From Labrys miyagiensis (GTDB lineage Bacteria; Pseudomonadota; Alphaproteobacteria; Rhizobiales; Labraceae): a stretch of 64,000 nt of DNA. Below the pieces are notes generated by a model. That model ran no database searches. It was not told where the DNA came from and saw nothing but the letters and a program-made list of their open reading frames with translations. Where the stretch lies: NCBI RefSeq assembly GCF_030160835.1, contig NZ_BSPC01000057.1, forward strand, positions 1-64,000. The letters are read 5' to 3'. Positions 1-8,675 of the stretch are shown here, piece after piece. Numbering within the stretch: position 1 is the first letter of the stretch; each line of letters opens with the position of its first letter. Both the position numbers and the translations under genes were made by a program.

Positions 1-1674
1 TGCCGGTGCCGTGGTGTCAATCTGCAGAATGCCGGTCGGATTATTGTTGGAAGCACCCGACAGGTCGGCCACATTTCCTGCTCCATCGCGGATAGTAGCG
101 CCATTCAGATTGAGAGACGACACGATCAGGTCTGCCGTATTCTGACCGGCCGCGACTGTATAGCTGAAGGTGAGCGCGCTGGTGCCCGAGCCACCGGTGT
201 AAGTGGCGCTGCCGCTATCATTCAGTGCCAGCGTGGGCGCCCCCCCCGCGGTATTGACCGTAACCGGCGAACTGAAATTGACAGTCAGCGTAATGATCTT
301 GCCCGCATTCAGATCGCCGACGCCGCCGTTGATGCCTGTCCCGGAGGTCGCAATCGATGCCACCGTCGCACTGCTGCCCGACTTGACCTCGATCTGCGCA
401 ACCGAGGTCTGCCACCAATTATTGGCGACGTATTCGTTGGAGATCCAGAACGCGTGTGGATTGTTGGGATCTGCGATGGCGGTGGAATAGGCGCCCCAGC
501 GCTGCGTCGTGGATCCGTTTCCCGCGTTGAAGAATCCGGTGCTCGCCTGATACAGGACAGGTGCGCTGAACGAGCCAATCGGATCCGTCGCGCTCTGATA
601 AACGTAGTAGTCCGATGGATACATGTTCGGACCACTGGCGGTGAAATTGATGATGAGGTCGCCTGCCCCGCTGACCGCAATGGAGCCGTTAAACGTCGCC
701 ACATTGCTTCCCAGCGAAGCGCCGGAGATGTCGCCCTGCGCCACGAGCGCGGGGCTGTTCGGATTACCAACATCGACTTTGAACCAATGGACCAGGGGAA
801 CGCTCGATCCGAGCGGCTTTTCTTCGGCAACGCCATAAAGAAAGCCATTGGAATACACTAGGCTCTGAGCACGTTTGTCGCCGGCATCTAGCAGCAGGGT
901 GGTTCCTTGCTGCTGGGCAGTGTATGTACCGCCCTGATCAATATTTCCGAGCGAGATGGTTTTGACCGGCCCGAAAGCGCTGGTGGCGGTGTCATAAGTT
1001 TGCAAAGCGAGAAGGATCTGGCTGCCGCTGGAATAATCAGAGGCGTAATAGGTTTTGCCATTGTTGCCGGCCGCAACCGTGAAAATCCCCTGGCTTGGCG
1101 AAGAAATCTGGTTGGCGACGACCGTCATTGTGCCGCCGTTATAGAGGCCGCCGCCGGCGCCCGCAGTTTTCCCGATAACCCACGTCTCCGTGCCCTGCCA
1201 GCCGCCGCCGCTATTGTTGTACTGCGGTGCAGAAATGTAGATGTTGTTCTGATCAACCGAGATTGCGGGCCGATCCGAGGCGGTCGCCTGTCCGTTGATG
1301 ACGAGCGCGGTGTTCAGCGACGCGAAGTACCAACCGTCGTTCGGATTGGAGTCCTTGGATACAGCAATATCGATATTGCTGACGGCGCCGTTGGATCCCA
1401 AGTTCTGCATGATGACGACGAACCGGCCGCTCGCACTATCGTAGAAGCAGCGTGGGTCGTACAGCGAATTGGTCGCTGTGGTACCGAGCGATCCGAAGAA
1501 GCTATAGACCGATTGTAGCGTCGGCGCGCCGCCGGTCAGGTTGGTCCACTCGATCCGTGATCCCTCTGCCATCACGACGTAACCCGGTCCTACCGCCAGG
1601 CCATTATGAGGCGGATACGTCGAGGTGTTTGAGATCCCGGAAAATTGGGTGTCGGTCTGTGAAGATGAAGGCAT
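1..1674 (-). CDS. Large secreted Ig-like repeat protein (N-terminal part; open at window edge)
   Basis: The minus-strand frame is open from ATG at 1674 to base 1 (558 codons, no stop), so only the N-terminal part is visible. An AGGAG sequence lies just upstream of the ATG. There is no Sec signal peptide; the protein starts MPSSSQTDTQFSG. Residues about 20-430 read as a beta-rich domain with many G, N, S and T residues (for example VGPGYVVMAEGSRIEW). Residues about 430-558 look like a bacterial Ig/cadherin-like repeat ending in NNPTGILQIDTTAPA, the usual linker before another such repeat. Proteins of this kind in rhizobia are commonly exported by type I secretion through a C-terminal RTX signal, which is outside the window. 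Adhesin or matrix protein is an inference, helped by the polysaccharide genes next door. Confidence 0.75.
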   Translation of the reverse strand, partial: MPSSSQTDTQFSGISNTSTYPPHNGLAVGPGYVVMAEGSRIEWTNLTGGAPTLQSVYSFFGSLGTTATNSLYDPRCFYDSASGRFVVIMQNLGSNGAVSNIDIAVSKDSNPNDGWYFASLNTALVINGQATASDRPAISVDQNNIYISAPQYNNSGGGWQGTETWVIGKTAGAGGGLYNGGTMTVVANQISSPSQGIFTVAAGNNGKTYYASDYSSGSQILLALQTYDTATSAFGPVKTISLGNIDQGGTYTAQQQGTTLLLDAGDKRAQSLVYSNGFLYGVAEEKPLGSSVPLVHWFKVDVGNPNSPALVAQGDISGASLGSNVATFNGSIAVSGAGDLIINFTASGPNMYPSDYYVYQSATDPIGSFSAPVLYQASTGFFNAGNGSTTQRWGAYSTAIADPNNPHAFWISNEYVANNWWQTSVAQIEVKSGSSATVASIATSGTGINGGVGDLNAGKIITLTVNFSSPVTVNTAGGAPTLALNDSGSATYTGGSGTSALTFSYTVAAGQNTADLIVSSLNLNGATIRDGAGNVADLSGASNNNPTGILQIDTTAPA

Positions 1675-2234
1675 CTCAGGCTCCTAGTTACCAGGCGCTC
1701 GTATTCAGTAGCTTACCGCGAAGGGATTGCGGCCACGCGATGCTCCTGCGAGCGGGGCCATCGCTGCAAACGCGAGCGACTGCTCGTCCTATGCACCACC
1801 CTGCATTGGGGAAGTCATCGACGAGGTCGATATCAAACCAGAGGCCTGCTTGTTCGAATGTGTTCACAGGTTGCTCACGAACTCGAGCACAGGTGCGCCC
1901 GACCGCCTTAAAATGGTTCCTATGAATAAAGGTATGCGATCGGGATCGCGTAACGACGAGTAACTAGTTTCCTCTCGCGTACGATACCCGTTCTCATCTC
2001 ACGGTCAGAACTAACGCCGCGAGCCCCCTTCTCTTCCCGGTCCAAGACGAGCCTCGACGACTTCGATGCTAACCTGCTCGCCGGCGCGCCCGCAGGGAAA
2101 AAACGAGGTATGCGGCAACCACGTTCGTATTACGTCCAAATTGGTAGCGCATGAACGTCATGATCGCACGCATACGACGAAGGTCGCCAGATTGCAGCAT
2201 GGGCGTGCGCATAGCGGGCTTTTCGGCCTGGCGC
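1675..2234. other. Non-coding stretch upstream of the secreted protein
   Basis: No convincing gene is seen; the short frames here lack ribosome-binding sites and recognisable protein signatures. The stretch should carry the promoter of the minus-strand secreted-protein gene at its left end and the decayed border of the IS66 relic at its right. Confidence 0.5.
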
Positions 2235-2870
2235 AGGCGCGTCCAATCCCGGGCAGAAGTTCGTGCAGACGCGAGGCGGGAAGATGACCGATACGGGCGA
2301 GGATGTCGGCGAGCCGGGCTTTGCGATCGACGTCGTTGAGGCGGCAGGTCGTGATCATCGTCGGCGTGACCGGGGGCACGGTCGGCGCCGCGCTGGGAAC
2401 CAGCGAAGGTCCACTTATGCCTTCCCAACGCGCGCTCAGCACAATTGTTGGTCAAGCAGATTCTGCCATCATAGAGGAAGCGGGCGAAGTCGGCCCAGCG
2501 CTTGAGCATGTAGTTGATCGGCTTGAGGACTTCGGCGGAGCGCGAGAGGGCTTCGCGCTCGTGGAGCAACCACGGGTCCATGTCGCTGAGAGACGGCTTG
2601 CTCTTCCCCTGGCATACGGCGCGCCGCTCGTCGGCGCTGCGGCCGTTGATGGCGCACTCGATCTCCAACAGCTCGTCCGGGCGCCTAACCGCCTCCAGCG
2701 CGATTGCGGAGATGGGATTGCCTTTCTGGCCTTCCCGGGCATTTTCCTCGATGTCGGCCAGCCCGAAGAAGCTCCACTGCGCATGGGCGAAGCAAAACGC
2801 CGGCGTGATCGGCAGCTCTTTCCACTTCGGGTAGAACATTGGCTCGAGGCCATTGATATGTTGGCCAGAA
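2235..2870 (-). pseudogene. IS66-family transposase (TnpC) relic
   Basis: On the minus strand the text FCFAHAQWSFFGLADI, then YMLKRWADFARFLYDGRI and CLTNNCAERAL, is the C-terminal catalytic half of the IS66 TnpC DDE transposase. The N-terminal half (leucine zipper, zinc finger, HTH and start) is absent. After FAGSQRGADRA the reading frame shifts, and the usual C-terminal tail (RLNDVDRKARLADILARIG...LHELLP) continues in another frame. The copy is therefore truncated and frameshifted and cannot make a transposase. Confidence 0.85.
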
Positions 2871-2907
2871 CTTATTAGAGAGCGTTTTTCGATTGACGGC
2901 GCAGTGA

Positions 2908-3765
2908 TCAACGTCGCCGAGTGCAGGTGTGCCGCTGCGATTGCGCCGATAAGCTATAAACGTGTTGGACGAAGCCGCCAGGCGGAACGATGCAGCTATG
3001 GAAATTGAATGTCGCACCCCCTGCAAAGGATGCAGTCGATGAGGTGTCGGGACCTGCCCGATGTAGTCTGGGTGGCGAGAGGGGCCGCCTGGAATTGGGC
3101 ATTGCGCAGGGAAGAACCGGAGAAGTCGACGCCCGGACGGAGCGATTTCGGAAGCAGGACAAAAGGAAGCCTGCTGCCGGCCTTGGCAGACGACGGGATC
3201 GATGATCGCTGATTGGCACGGCCCGATCGTCATGATGTGTCCGGGAAGGGTGGAATTCCGTCGAAAAGCTCGGCATTGCTGAGGCTGTAGTGTCGTGATT
3301 CAATCTTCGCATCGATTTGCGGATGATTGTGCGATGATGGGATCTCAGGCAACTCCAGCGCAGCACTCTTACGATTTCTGCCTTGGCAGGACATGGACGA
3401 GGAAACGCCGGATGAACTCGCCGGCGTTGGGTGTCAGGACCTTTTGCTGGTTCTCGTTGCGATAGTCCTTCCGGCGGAAGCTGACCTTGCGATCCTCGAT
3501 ATCGACGATGCGATTGTTGGCCGGGCGCGAGCTTGCTTACGGCGAACAGGCTCAAGATGCCGATGACATAGCCGGCCTCAAGGGAAAACGACACCGCCAT
3601 GAAGGCGATCAGGGCAGAGCCGACGCCGAAGCCGCACATCCAGATGGCGACGGCACTCCCGATGGCCGCGATCAGGGCAATGAGCGCGAAGGGCAGGACC
3701 GGGATCCACATCCCGCAAAGGAACCCCAGCGCCACCGAGACGATCATTGGCCAGATCGAGAACAT
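2908..3765 (-). CDS. Small membrane protein fused to a junk tail by a transposon relic
   Basis: The start is ATG at 3765, chosen because GGAGAG lies 6 bases upstream; an in-frame start 12 bases further up lacks this. The first about 82 residues are strongly hydrophobic with about three to four membrane spans (MFSIWPMIVSVALGFLCGMW, then IALIAAIGSAVAIWMCGFGV and AGYVIGILSLFAVS). From about 3520 downward the frame runs into an IS91-like transposase relic read in the wrong frame, so the remaining about 200 residues are Arg/Ser/Pro-rich and look non-functional. The original gene probably encoded a short membrane protein of the neighbouring polysaccharide locus; its family is not recognised. The last part (2908-3368) holds no other gene that I can see. 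Confidence 0.45.
   Translation of the reverse strand: MFSIWPMIVSVALGFLCGMWIPVLPFALIALIAAIGSAVAIWMCGFGVGSALIAFMAVSFSLEAGYVIGILSLFAVSKLAPGQQSHRRYRGSQGQLPPEGLSQREPAKGPDTQRRRVHPAFPRPCPAKAEIVRVLRWSCLRSHHRTIIRKSMRRLNHDTTASAMPSFSTEFHPSRTHHDDRAVPISDHRSRRLPRPAAGFLLSCFRNRSVRASTSPVLPCAMPNSRRPLSPPRLHRAGPDTSSTASFAGGATFNFHSCIVPPGGFVQHVYSLSAQSQRHTCTRRR
3369..3520 (-). pseudogene. IS91-like (Y2) transposase fragment
   Basis: In the minus-strand frame offset from the membrane-protein ORF one reads NNRIVDIEDRKVSFRRKDYR, then NENQQKVLTPNAGEFIRRFL and VHVLPRQKS followed by a stop. This matches the segment near the end of IS91/IS801-type transposases where ...EFIRRFLxHVLPKGF... is conserved. Only about 50 codons remain. 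It has cut off the 3' end of the membrane-protein gene. Confidence 0.7.
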
Positions 3766-3961
3766 GTTACTCTCCAACCATCAGTCCTTGCTTTGATCGA
3801 AGGCGCCGTCCGTCCTTCACCGGCCCGCCTTGCCTCGCCCTTCCCTCCGTTCGGAAAGACGGTGTCTCCGAGCGCAGTCTCGCCACCGCGCTTTGATCCC
3901 GCGAGATGGCCTTCGCCGGACGGGCACAGACAGAACGCTTTTATAGCAAGGCAGGCCTGCC

Positions 3962-5251
3962 TCAGGGATTTTCGGTTGTCGATGTTAATAGGGGAGGCCG
4001 AAGGGTCACGTTGATGACATCACCTGGCATGAGGACGAAGTCCTCGTCCACTGTCAGGGCCGCCTGGCCACCCTCTTGACGGACGACCTCAATGTTATGT
4101 TCGACGTTGGCAGCCAGATCGAGCAACGAATCAAGACGCCTCGAGCTGTTCAATTCGAGCGCGAGCTTCTGAGCCTTGATCTTCGCCGCGGCTTGCGCCG
4201 CGGCCGCTTCTTGAAGCGCTTTAAGGAGATCGATGCGGCGCTGGTCCTCGAAATGTTGCGCTTGGCGCGCAAGGTCGCTCTTCTGCCGCTTCAATTCGAG
4301 CAGTTCCACATTCGCCTGCAAGGTTCGTGTCGATGAAAGCAGCAGCGCTCGGCGCGCCTCCGTAACGCGGAGACTAGTCTCCTGCCCTTTGCTGAGGAGG
4401 TCTAACAGCCTGTGCAGCTCCGTTGTGTCAGCACTGTTGCCTGCTTCTTCTTCATTCTTCTGCTGCGCGACTACGGAAATTCGCTCATCAGCTTGGCCCA
4501 TTGCTGAATTGAAGAAATCGTGCTGTCGTTGGTAGTCGTCCATTTGAGCCTGCAGGATTGCAGCCTCGGACTTCTGGATCTCCGTGAGCCGGTCCCTGGA
4601 CAGGGGAGTGTCGGAGAAATCGATCGGGCCAAACTCCGTCCGTCCATTAAGTTCAGCGTTCAGACGCGCCGTTTGCACAGTTGCGCTTGCGATATCGGAT
4701 AGAGCAAGCTCGTAGTCGATCCTTAAGGTCGGCAGATCTTTGACTGTTCCCTGCTCGCGTCCCTGAAAGTCAAAGCCCCCCGCAAGCGCCAGCGCCTGCC
4801 GAACGGTCATGGCCGGAAGGAAGGTCTGCTGGCCTTGCTTTGCAACGTCGCCCGTGACGTAGATCGGTCGGTATCCGACGATTGCGGCGCTTACTTCCTC
4901 GGGCCGAATCACGGTCAGGATTTCGTGTCCATCACTCGCGCGCAGCCGATAGATCTTCTGCTCAAACTGTGACTGCACCTTCTCACGCAATTCGGACGGC
5001 GTGAGTCCTTCCACCGAAAGCGCGCCGACGAGCGGGAGCGCGATAGCACCATCAGGTTGTACGGTATTGCGCTGGCTGAGTTCGGGAATCCCTACCACTG
5101 TGATCTCGATGGTGTCTCCCTGCTGAACCTTGTATGCAGCCGACGCGGGCGCAACGGTTGAGATCAAAGCCAGTATGGCGCCAACAAAGCCCATCCGACG
5201 CCTTAACGCAACGCGCCGGAACCGCTGCCACCCTGGAGACACGCTGATCAT
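3962..5251 (-). CDS. exoF: ExoF-like polysaccharide export periplasmic/outer-membrane protein
   Basis: 429 residues, close to rhizobial ExoF (about 420). A signal peptide is followed at about residue 40 by the polysaccharide biosynthesis/export (Wza-type) domain (AYKVQQGDTIEITVVGIPEL, PDGAIALPLVGAL). A SLBB-like segment follows (YVTGDVAKQG, TVRQALALAGG). A long Ala/Gln/Glu/Lys-rich coiled-coil stretch lies at about 230-380, and the C-terminal tail has VLMPGDVINVTLR. ExoF-type proteins act in translocating exopolysaccharide across the envelope together with a Wzc/ExoP-like partner, which is not in view. Its ATG overlaps the TGA of the upstream capD-like gene (ATGA at 5248-5251), so the two are translationally coupled. 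The exact polymer cannot be told. Confidence 0.8.
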   Translation of the reverse strand: MISVSPGWQRFRRVALRRRMGFVGAILALISTVAPASAAYKVQQGDTIEITVVGIPELSQRNTVQPDGAIALPLVGALSVEGLTPSELREKVQSQFEQKIYRLRASDGHEILTVIRPEEVSAAIVGYRPIYVTGDVAKQGQQTFLPAMTVRQALALAGGFDFQGREQGTVKDLPTLRIDYELALSDIASATVQTARLNAELNGRTEFGPIDFSDTPLSRDRLTEIQKSEAAILQAQMDDYQRQHDFFNSAMGQADERISVVAQQKNEEEAGNSADTTELHRLLDLLSKGQETSLRVTEARRALLLSSTRTLQANVELLELKRQKSDLARQAQHFEDQRRIDLLKALQEAAAAQAAAKIKAQKLALELNSSRRLDSLLDLAANVEHNIEVVRQEGGQAALTVDEDFVLMPGDVINVTLRPPLLTSTTENP

Positions 5252-6483
5252 GATACGGACATGCCGACTTGCGCTGGCCGTTGCAGGCGCGGCCTTGTTC
5301 CGTGGGCATGTTGTTGTTTCTGCCTACGTTTCGCCGTTGCAGCATCGGAGTGGACTACTCGATCTTGCAATTCGCTAGTCGATCTGTATTCGGGCACGAT
5401 CTGAATGAGCGCTCGGCGCACCCATTCGCAGTCGCGAGCTTGCGCTGCCGTGATCAACTCAAAGATATGACGCAATTTCGGGCGAGGATCAAACAGCGGA
5501 ATACCCGCCCGGACGCCCTCGGCCGAGGTCTGTGTCAGATGCTCCCACTCATAATGGAGTTCCTCGTGGAGCTTCTCGCCCGGTCGGATTCCGACAAAGG
5601 CTACGTCAATGTCGACGAAGGGCTGCTTTCCGGCTTTCTGGATCATTTCGATGGCCAGATCAAAGATCCGTACCGGATTGCCCATTTCCAGCACATAAAG
5701 TGCGTAACTATTCTGCGGGATGCTCGCAGCGGCGAGTGTGAGGCGCACTGCGTCCTCAATCGTCATCAGATACCTAGTCATGTCCGGATGCGTGACGGTG
5801 ACCGGGCCACCCATCTCAATCTGCTTCCGAAAGAGAGGTACAACGGAGCCCGACGATCCGAGCACATTTCCAAAGCGGACAAGACTGACCCTCGTTTCGG
5901 GGTGTCGCAGCGCGCAATCATGCACATAGATCTCCGCGACCCGCTTTGTCATTCCCATTTGAGACGACGGATTAACGGCTTTGTCGGTCGAAATGACAAC
6001 GAGATCCACGTGGCTGGCCGCACAGAGATCCATTATGATTTTCGTTCCTAGTACATTCGTGAGAACCGCCTCGACGACATTGTGCTTCTCAAGCAGAGGG
6101 ACATGCTTGAGCGCGGCGGCATGGAAGACGATTTCGGGCGACTCGCGCATAAACAAGTGAAGCATTGCCGCCTCGTCCCGCACATCGGCGATGCATGCGC
6201 TCCAGTTCTTGATGGTTCGATCCAGATCGATCGCATAACTAATCTGATAGAGATTGAACTCGCAAGAATCGACCAGGCACAGAGACTTCGGTCCGAGTCG
6301 CGAGATCTGCTTCACAAGCTCTGAGCCGATCGAACCGCCCGCCCCAGTCACGAGCACGCGCCGGCCCCGCACGCCGTCGCTGGAAATAGTCTGTCGCAGA
6401 GGAGAACGCGACGCAGGCCGGGGCGCTTGGCTGACTGGCAATGCAAAGACCGGATCTAGGCCCGGCAGGCATGGAGATGTCAT
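5248..6483 (-). CDS. CapD/WbpM-like nucleotide-sugar dehydratase/epimerase (soluble form)
   Basis: 411 residues from ATG 6483, chosen because GGAG precedes it; an in-frame TTG 21 bases upstream is less likely. The Rossmann glycine motif VTGAGGSIGSEL is followed by CLVDSCEFNLYQI, the HAAALKHVPLLE segment, STDKAVNPSSQMGMTKR (the catalytic TDK/SMxxTK region of this family) and RFGNVLGSSGSVVPLF. Members lacking the four-helix membrane domain of full-length WbpM/CapD act in the cytoplasm on UDP-GlcNAc-type sugars as 4,6-dehydratases or 5-epimerases. The tail after about 370 is low-complexity and basic. The divergent aminotransferase gene is a natural partner: dehydration then C4 amination makes diamino- or amino-deoxy sugars. 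Confidence 0.85.
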   Translation of the reverse strand: MTSPCLPGLDPVFALPVSQAPRPASRSPLRQTISSDGVRGRRVLVTGAGGSIGSELVKQISRLGPKSLCLVDSCEFNLYQISYAIDLDRTIKNWSACIADVRDEAAMLHLFMRESPEIVFHAAALKHVPLLEKHNVVEAVLTNVLGTKIIMDLCAASHVDLVVISTDKAVNPSSQMGMTKRVAEIYVHDCALRHPETRVSLVRFGNVLGSSGSVVPLFRKQIEMGGPVTVTHPDMTRYLMTIEDAVRLTLAAASIPQNSYALYVLEMGNPVRIFDLAIEMIQKAGKQPFVDIDVAFVGIRPGEKLHEELHYEWEHLTQTSAEGVRAGIPLFDPRPKLRHIFELITAAQARDCEWVRRALIQIVPEYRSTSELQDRVVHSDAATAKRRQKQQHAHGTRPRLQRPAQVGMSVS

Positions 6484-6798
6484 TGTAGTCTCCAAATTTC
6501 TCAACGAATCGGATCACGAATCGCCACGTGTCAGACGTCGGCGAACTCCTCATCACGGAGCCGGACCACTGGAAATAATAATGGTGTGGCACGGCTAGCA
6601 GCGGAAAGTGCAAAAGAGGCCTTTTCTTCTATCAACATATACATAGGACACTGTGTCGAAAGACGTAGTCGTACGCCTAAACGCCATACCCTCTCCGCCC
6701 GATTGCTTGCGAGTAGTCCACTCGTTGCCCGACATGATCGACGGCAAGCGCAACGGACCTTGCTGTTGCGCGCTCGCGTCAAAGGAGCGGTGTTGAGA
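6484..6798. promoter_or_regulatory. Divergent intergenic region between the two polysaccharide operons
   Basis: The capD-like gene (minus) and the aminotransferase gene (plus) face away from each other, so this stretch of about 315 bp must carry both promoters. An AT-richer patch at about 6620-6660 is the most promoter-like part. No operator with clear symmetry was recognised. Confidence 0.5.
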
Positions 6799-7944
6799 AT
6801 GCGCATCCCCTTCTTCCAGCCCTCGATCGGGGATCGAGAGGTTCAGGCTGCGATCGCGGTTCTCCGGTCGGGGTGGCTGACAACTGGAACTAAGTGCCGT
6901 GAATTCGAGGAGCAGTTCGCCGAAATGCTCGGCGGAAATGTGGAAACGGTAGCGGTAAATTCCGCTACCGCAGGGATTCATCTGGCTGCTGAGTCTTGTG
7001 GTATCGGGCCGGGAGATGCAGTTCTCGTACCCACCTTGACGTTTTCTGCTACGGCCGCAGCGTTCCATCATCTCGGAGCCGAGGTCATTCTTGTCGACGT
7101 TGATAGGGCTTCACTGACAATCGATCTCGACGATGCGGAAAGGCGATGGACGCCACAGTGCAAGGCGATCGCTCCAGTACACTTTGGCGGCTGGCCTTGC
7201 GACATCGAAGCTATTCTCGCTTTCGCGAGGAAGCGTGGGCTAAAGGTCATTGAGGATGCTGCCCATGCTCTGCCCGCACAGCGAAATCGGCAAATGGTCG
7301 GAAGTTCGGACTCAGACGCTTGCGTCTTTAGTTTCTACGCTAATAAAACGATCACGACCGGCGAAGGTGGAATGATTGCAACGCGCAGCCCACTCGTGGC
7401 GGCTCGAGCGCGAATGATGCGGACACACGGCCTCAATCGCGACGCCTTTGACCGGTTTCGCACCATCGGCGCGAGTTGGTCTTACGACGTCGTCGCAGCG
7501 GGCTTCAAATATAACCTCACCGATCTCGCTGCGGCCATAGGATTAGCTCAGCTCGAGCGAGTTTACGAGTTCCAGTCGCACCGACAAGCGATCGCAGAGC
7601 GCTATCTCGATCGCCTGAGTGGCCTACCTCTCGATCTGCCCGCCTTGGCACCCCAGGGAGGGATGCATGCCTGGCACCTCTTCCCCGTTCGCGTGCGCCC
7701 CGAAGCCCGTATGAGCCGCGACGATCTGATAGCCCTGCTGACCGAGTCAGGTATTGGCAGCTCTGTCCATTACCGCCCGCTCCATCAAATGACCTATTGG
7801 AGTGAGCGCCTGCCGCCGAAGTCCTTAGGCTTCCCAGTCGCCGACGCCTATTTCGCTGGGGCGGTGACGCTTCCACTCTACCCAGGGATGCAAGACACGG
7901 ACGCGGAAGAGGTAATCTCGGTCATCAGGCAGGCTTTGGGCTGA
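6799..7944 (+). CDS. DegT/DnrJ/EryC1/StrS-family PLP sugar aminotransferase
   Basis: 381 residues from ATG 6799, preceded by AAAGGAG; the frame is open further upstream but that part is not protein-like. N-terminal MRIPFFQPSIGDREVQAAIA and RSGWLTTGTKCREFEEQFAE are typical. The middle has LVPTLTFSATAAAFHHLGAE and IEDAAHALPA (cofactor pocket). The PLP-lysine region reads FSFYANKTITTGEGGMI, with the lysine in ANKT. The C-terminal part has SSVHYRPLHQM and AVTLPLYPGM, also typical. The reaction is amination of a keto-sugar nucleotide, such as the product of the CapD-like enzyme encoded divergently. It is followed by the phosphoglycosyltransferase 5 bp downstream, so the two form an operon. Confidence 0.9.
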   Translation: MRIPFFQPSIGDREVQAAIAVLRSGWLTTGTKCREFEEQFAEMLGGNVETVAVNSATAGIHLAAESCGIGPGDAVLVPTLTFSATAAAFHHLGAEVILVDVDRASLTIDLDDAERRWTPQCKAIAPVHFGGWPCDIEAILAFARKRGLKVIEDAAHALPAQRNRQMVGSSDSDACVFSFYANKTITTGEGGMIATRSPLVAARARMMRTHGLNRDAFDRFRTIGASWSYDVVAAGFKYNLTDLAAAIGLAQLERVYEFQSHRQAIAERYLDRLSGLPLDLPALAPQGGMHAWHLFPVRVRPEARMSRDDLIALLTESGIGSSVHYRPLHQMTYWSERLPPKSLGFPVADAYFAGAVTLPLYPGMQDTDAEEVISVIRQALG

Positions 7945-7949
7945 CAGAT

Positions 7950-8675
7950 ATGACCGTGGAGCGCCACCCCCATGTCGAAGAAATGACTGGCCTTGCCGGG
8001 CTAAGAACGAAACGTCTTATGGATATTGTGATCTCCGCTTTGGGAATTCTCGTTCTGCTTCCGGTCTTCGCTGTGGTCGCACTCGCCATTCGTATCGAGG
8101 GAGGCGGGCCTGTTTTCTACCGTCAGTTCCGCGTCGGACGTTCAGGGCGACTTTTCAGGATCGAAAAATTCCGTTCGATGAGGCCGTCGAAGGGGGGCAC
8201 CAATCTCACTATTGCGGGCGATGTAAGGGTAACGCGGGTCGGGGCTGTTCTCCGCCGCACGAAGATCGATGAACTGCCACAACTCCTAAATGTGTTGTAC
8301 GGCGACATGTCTCTGGTCGGCCCGAGGCCCGAGACTCCAGACCTGATGGTGCACTACACGCCCTCGCAGCGTGCTCTCATGGAGTCCATACAACCGGGGA
8401 TGACAGATTACGCCTCGGTCCTGTTGCGAGACGAGAGCGCGCTGCTCGCCACCGCGCCAGATCCCGGGGCCTTCTATCGAGAACGCCTGATGCCACTGAA
8501 ATGCGAACTCTGTGCGCGTTACGTTAGGGAGATCGGGCTTAGGACGGACCTGCGTCTCATTCTCGCAACTGTATGGGGCGTCTTTCTTCCATCGAGCCGG
8601 AACCCGTTTCTTGATCCAGTCGCCTCGGGTCTACTCAAATCCTGGCTTGAGGCCACACTTGACCATGTCGCCTAG
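7950..8675 (+). CDS. Small monotopic phosphoglycosyltransferase (PglC/WcaJ catalytic-core type)
   Basis: 241 residues. It starts 5 bp after the aminotransferase stop. The N-terminal hydrophobic segment [20 protein letters not shown] is the re-entrant membrane helix of this family, followed by [43 protein letters not shown] (catalytic D-E pair) and MSLVGPRPE. The enzyme joins a sugar-1-phosphate from a UDP-sugar to undecaprenyl phosphate at the inner face of the cytoplasmic membrane, the first step of repeat-unit assembly. It has no N-terminal multi-span domain, so it is the minimal PglC-like form. With the aminotransferase and CapD-like enzyme it suggests priming with an amino-deoxy sugar. 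Confidence 0.9.
   Translation: MTVERHPHVEEMTGLAGLRTKRLMDIVISALGILVLLPVFAVVALAIRIEGGGPVFYRQFRVGRSGRLFRIEKFRSMRPSKGGTNLTIAGDVRVTRVGAVLRRTKIDELPQLLNVLYGDMSLVGPRPETPDLMVHYTPSQRALMESIQPGMTDYASVLLRDESALLATAPDPGAFYRERLMPLKCELCARYVREIGLRTDLRLILATVWGVFLPSSRNPFLDPVASGLLKSWLEATLDHVA

Noticed and set aside
309-848. Minus-strand 179-residue ORF and the plus-strand ORFs at 203-1518
   Set aside because: They are shadows of the large minus-strand secreted protein, which is open from 1674 to the window edge and has clear protein sequence; the shadows have none.
2303-2878. Plus-strand 191-residue ORF
   Set aside because: Antisense to the IS66 transposase relic, whose conserved motifs are read on the minus strand.
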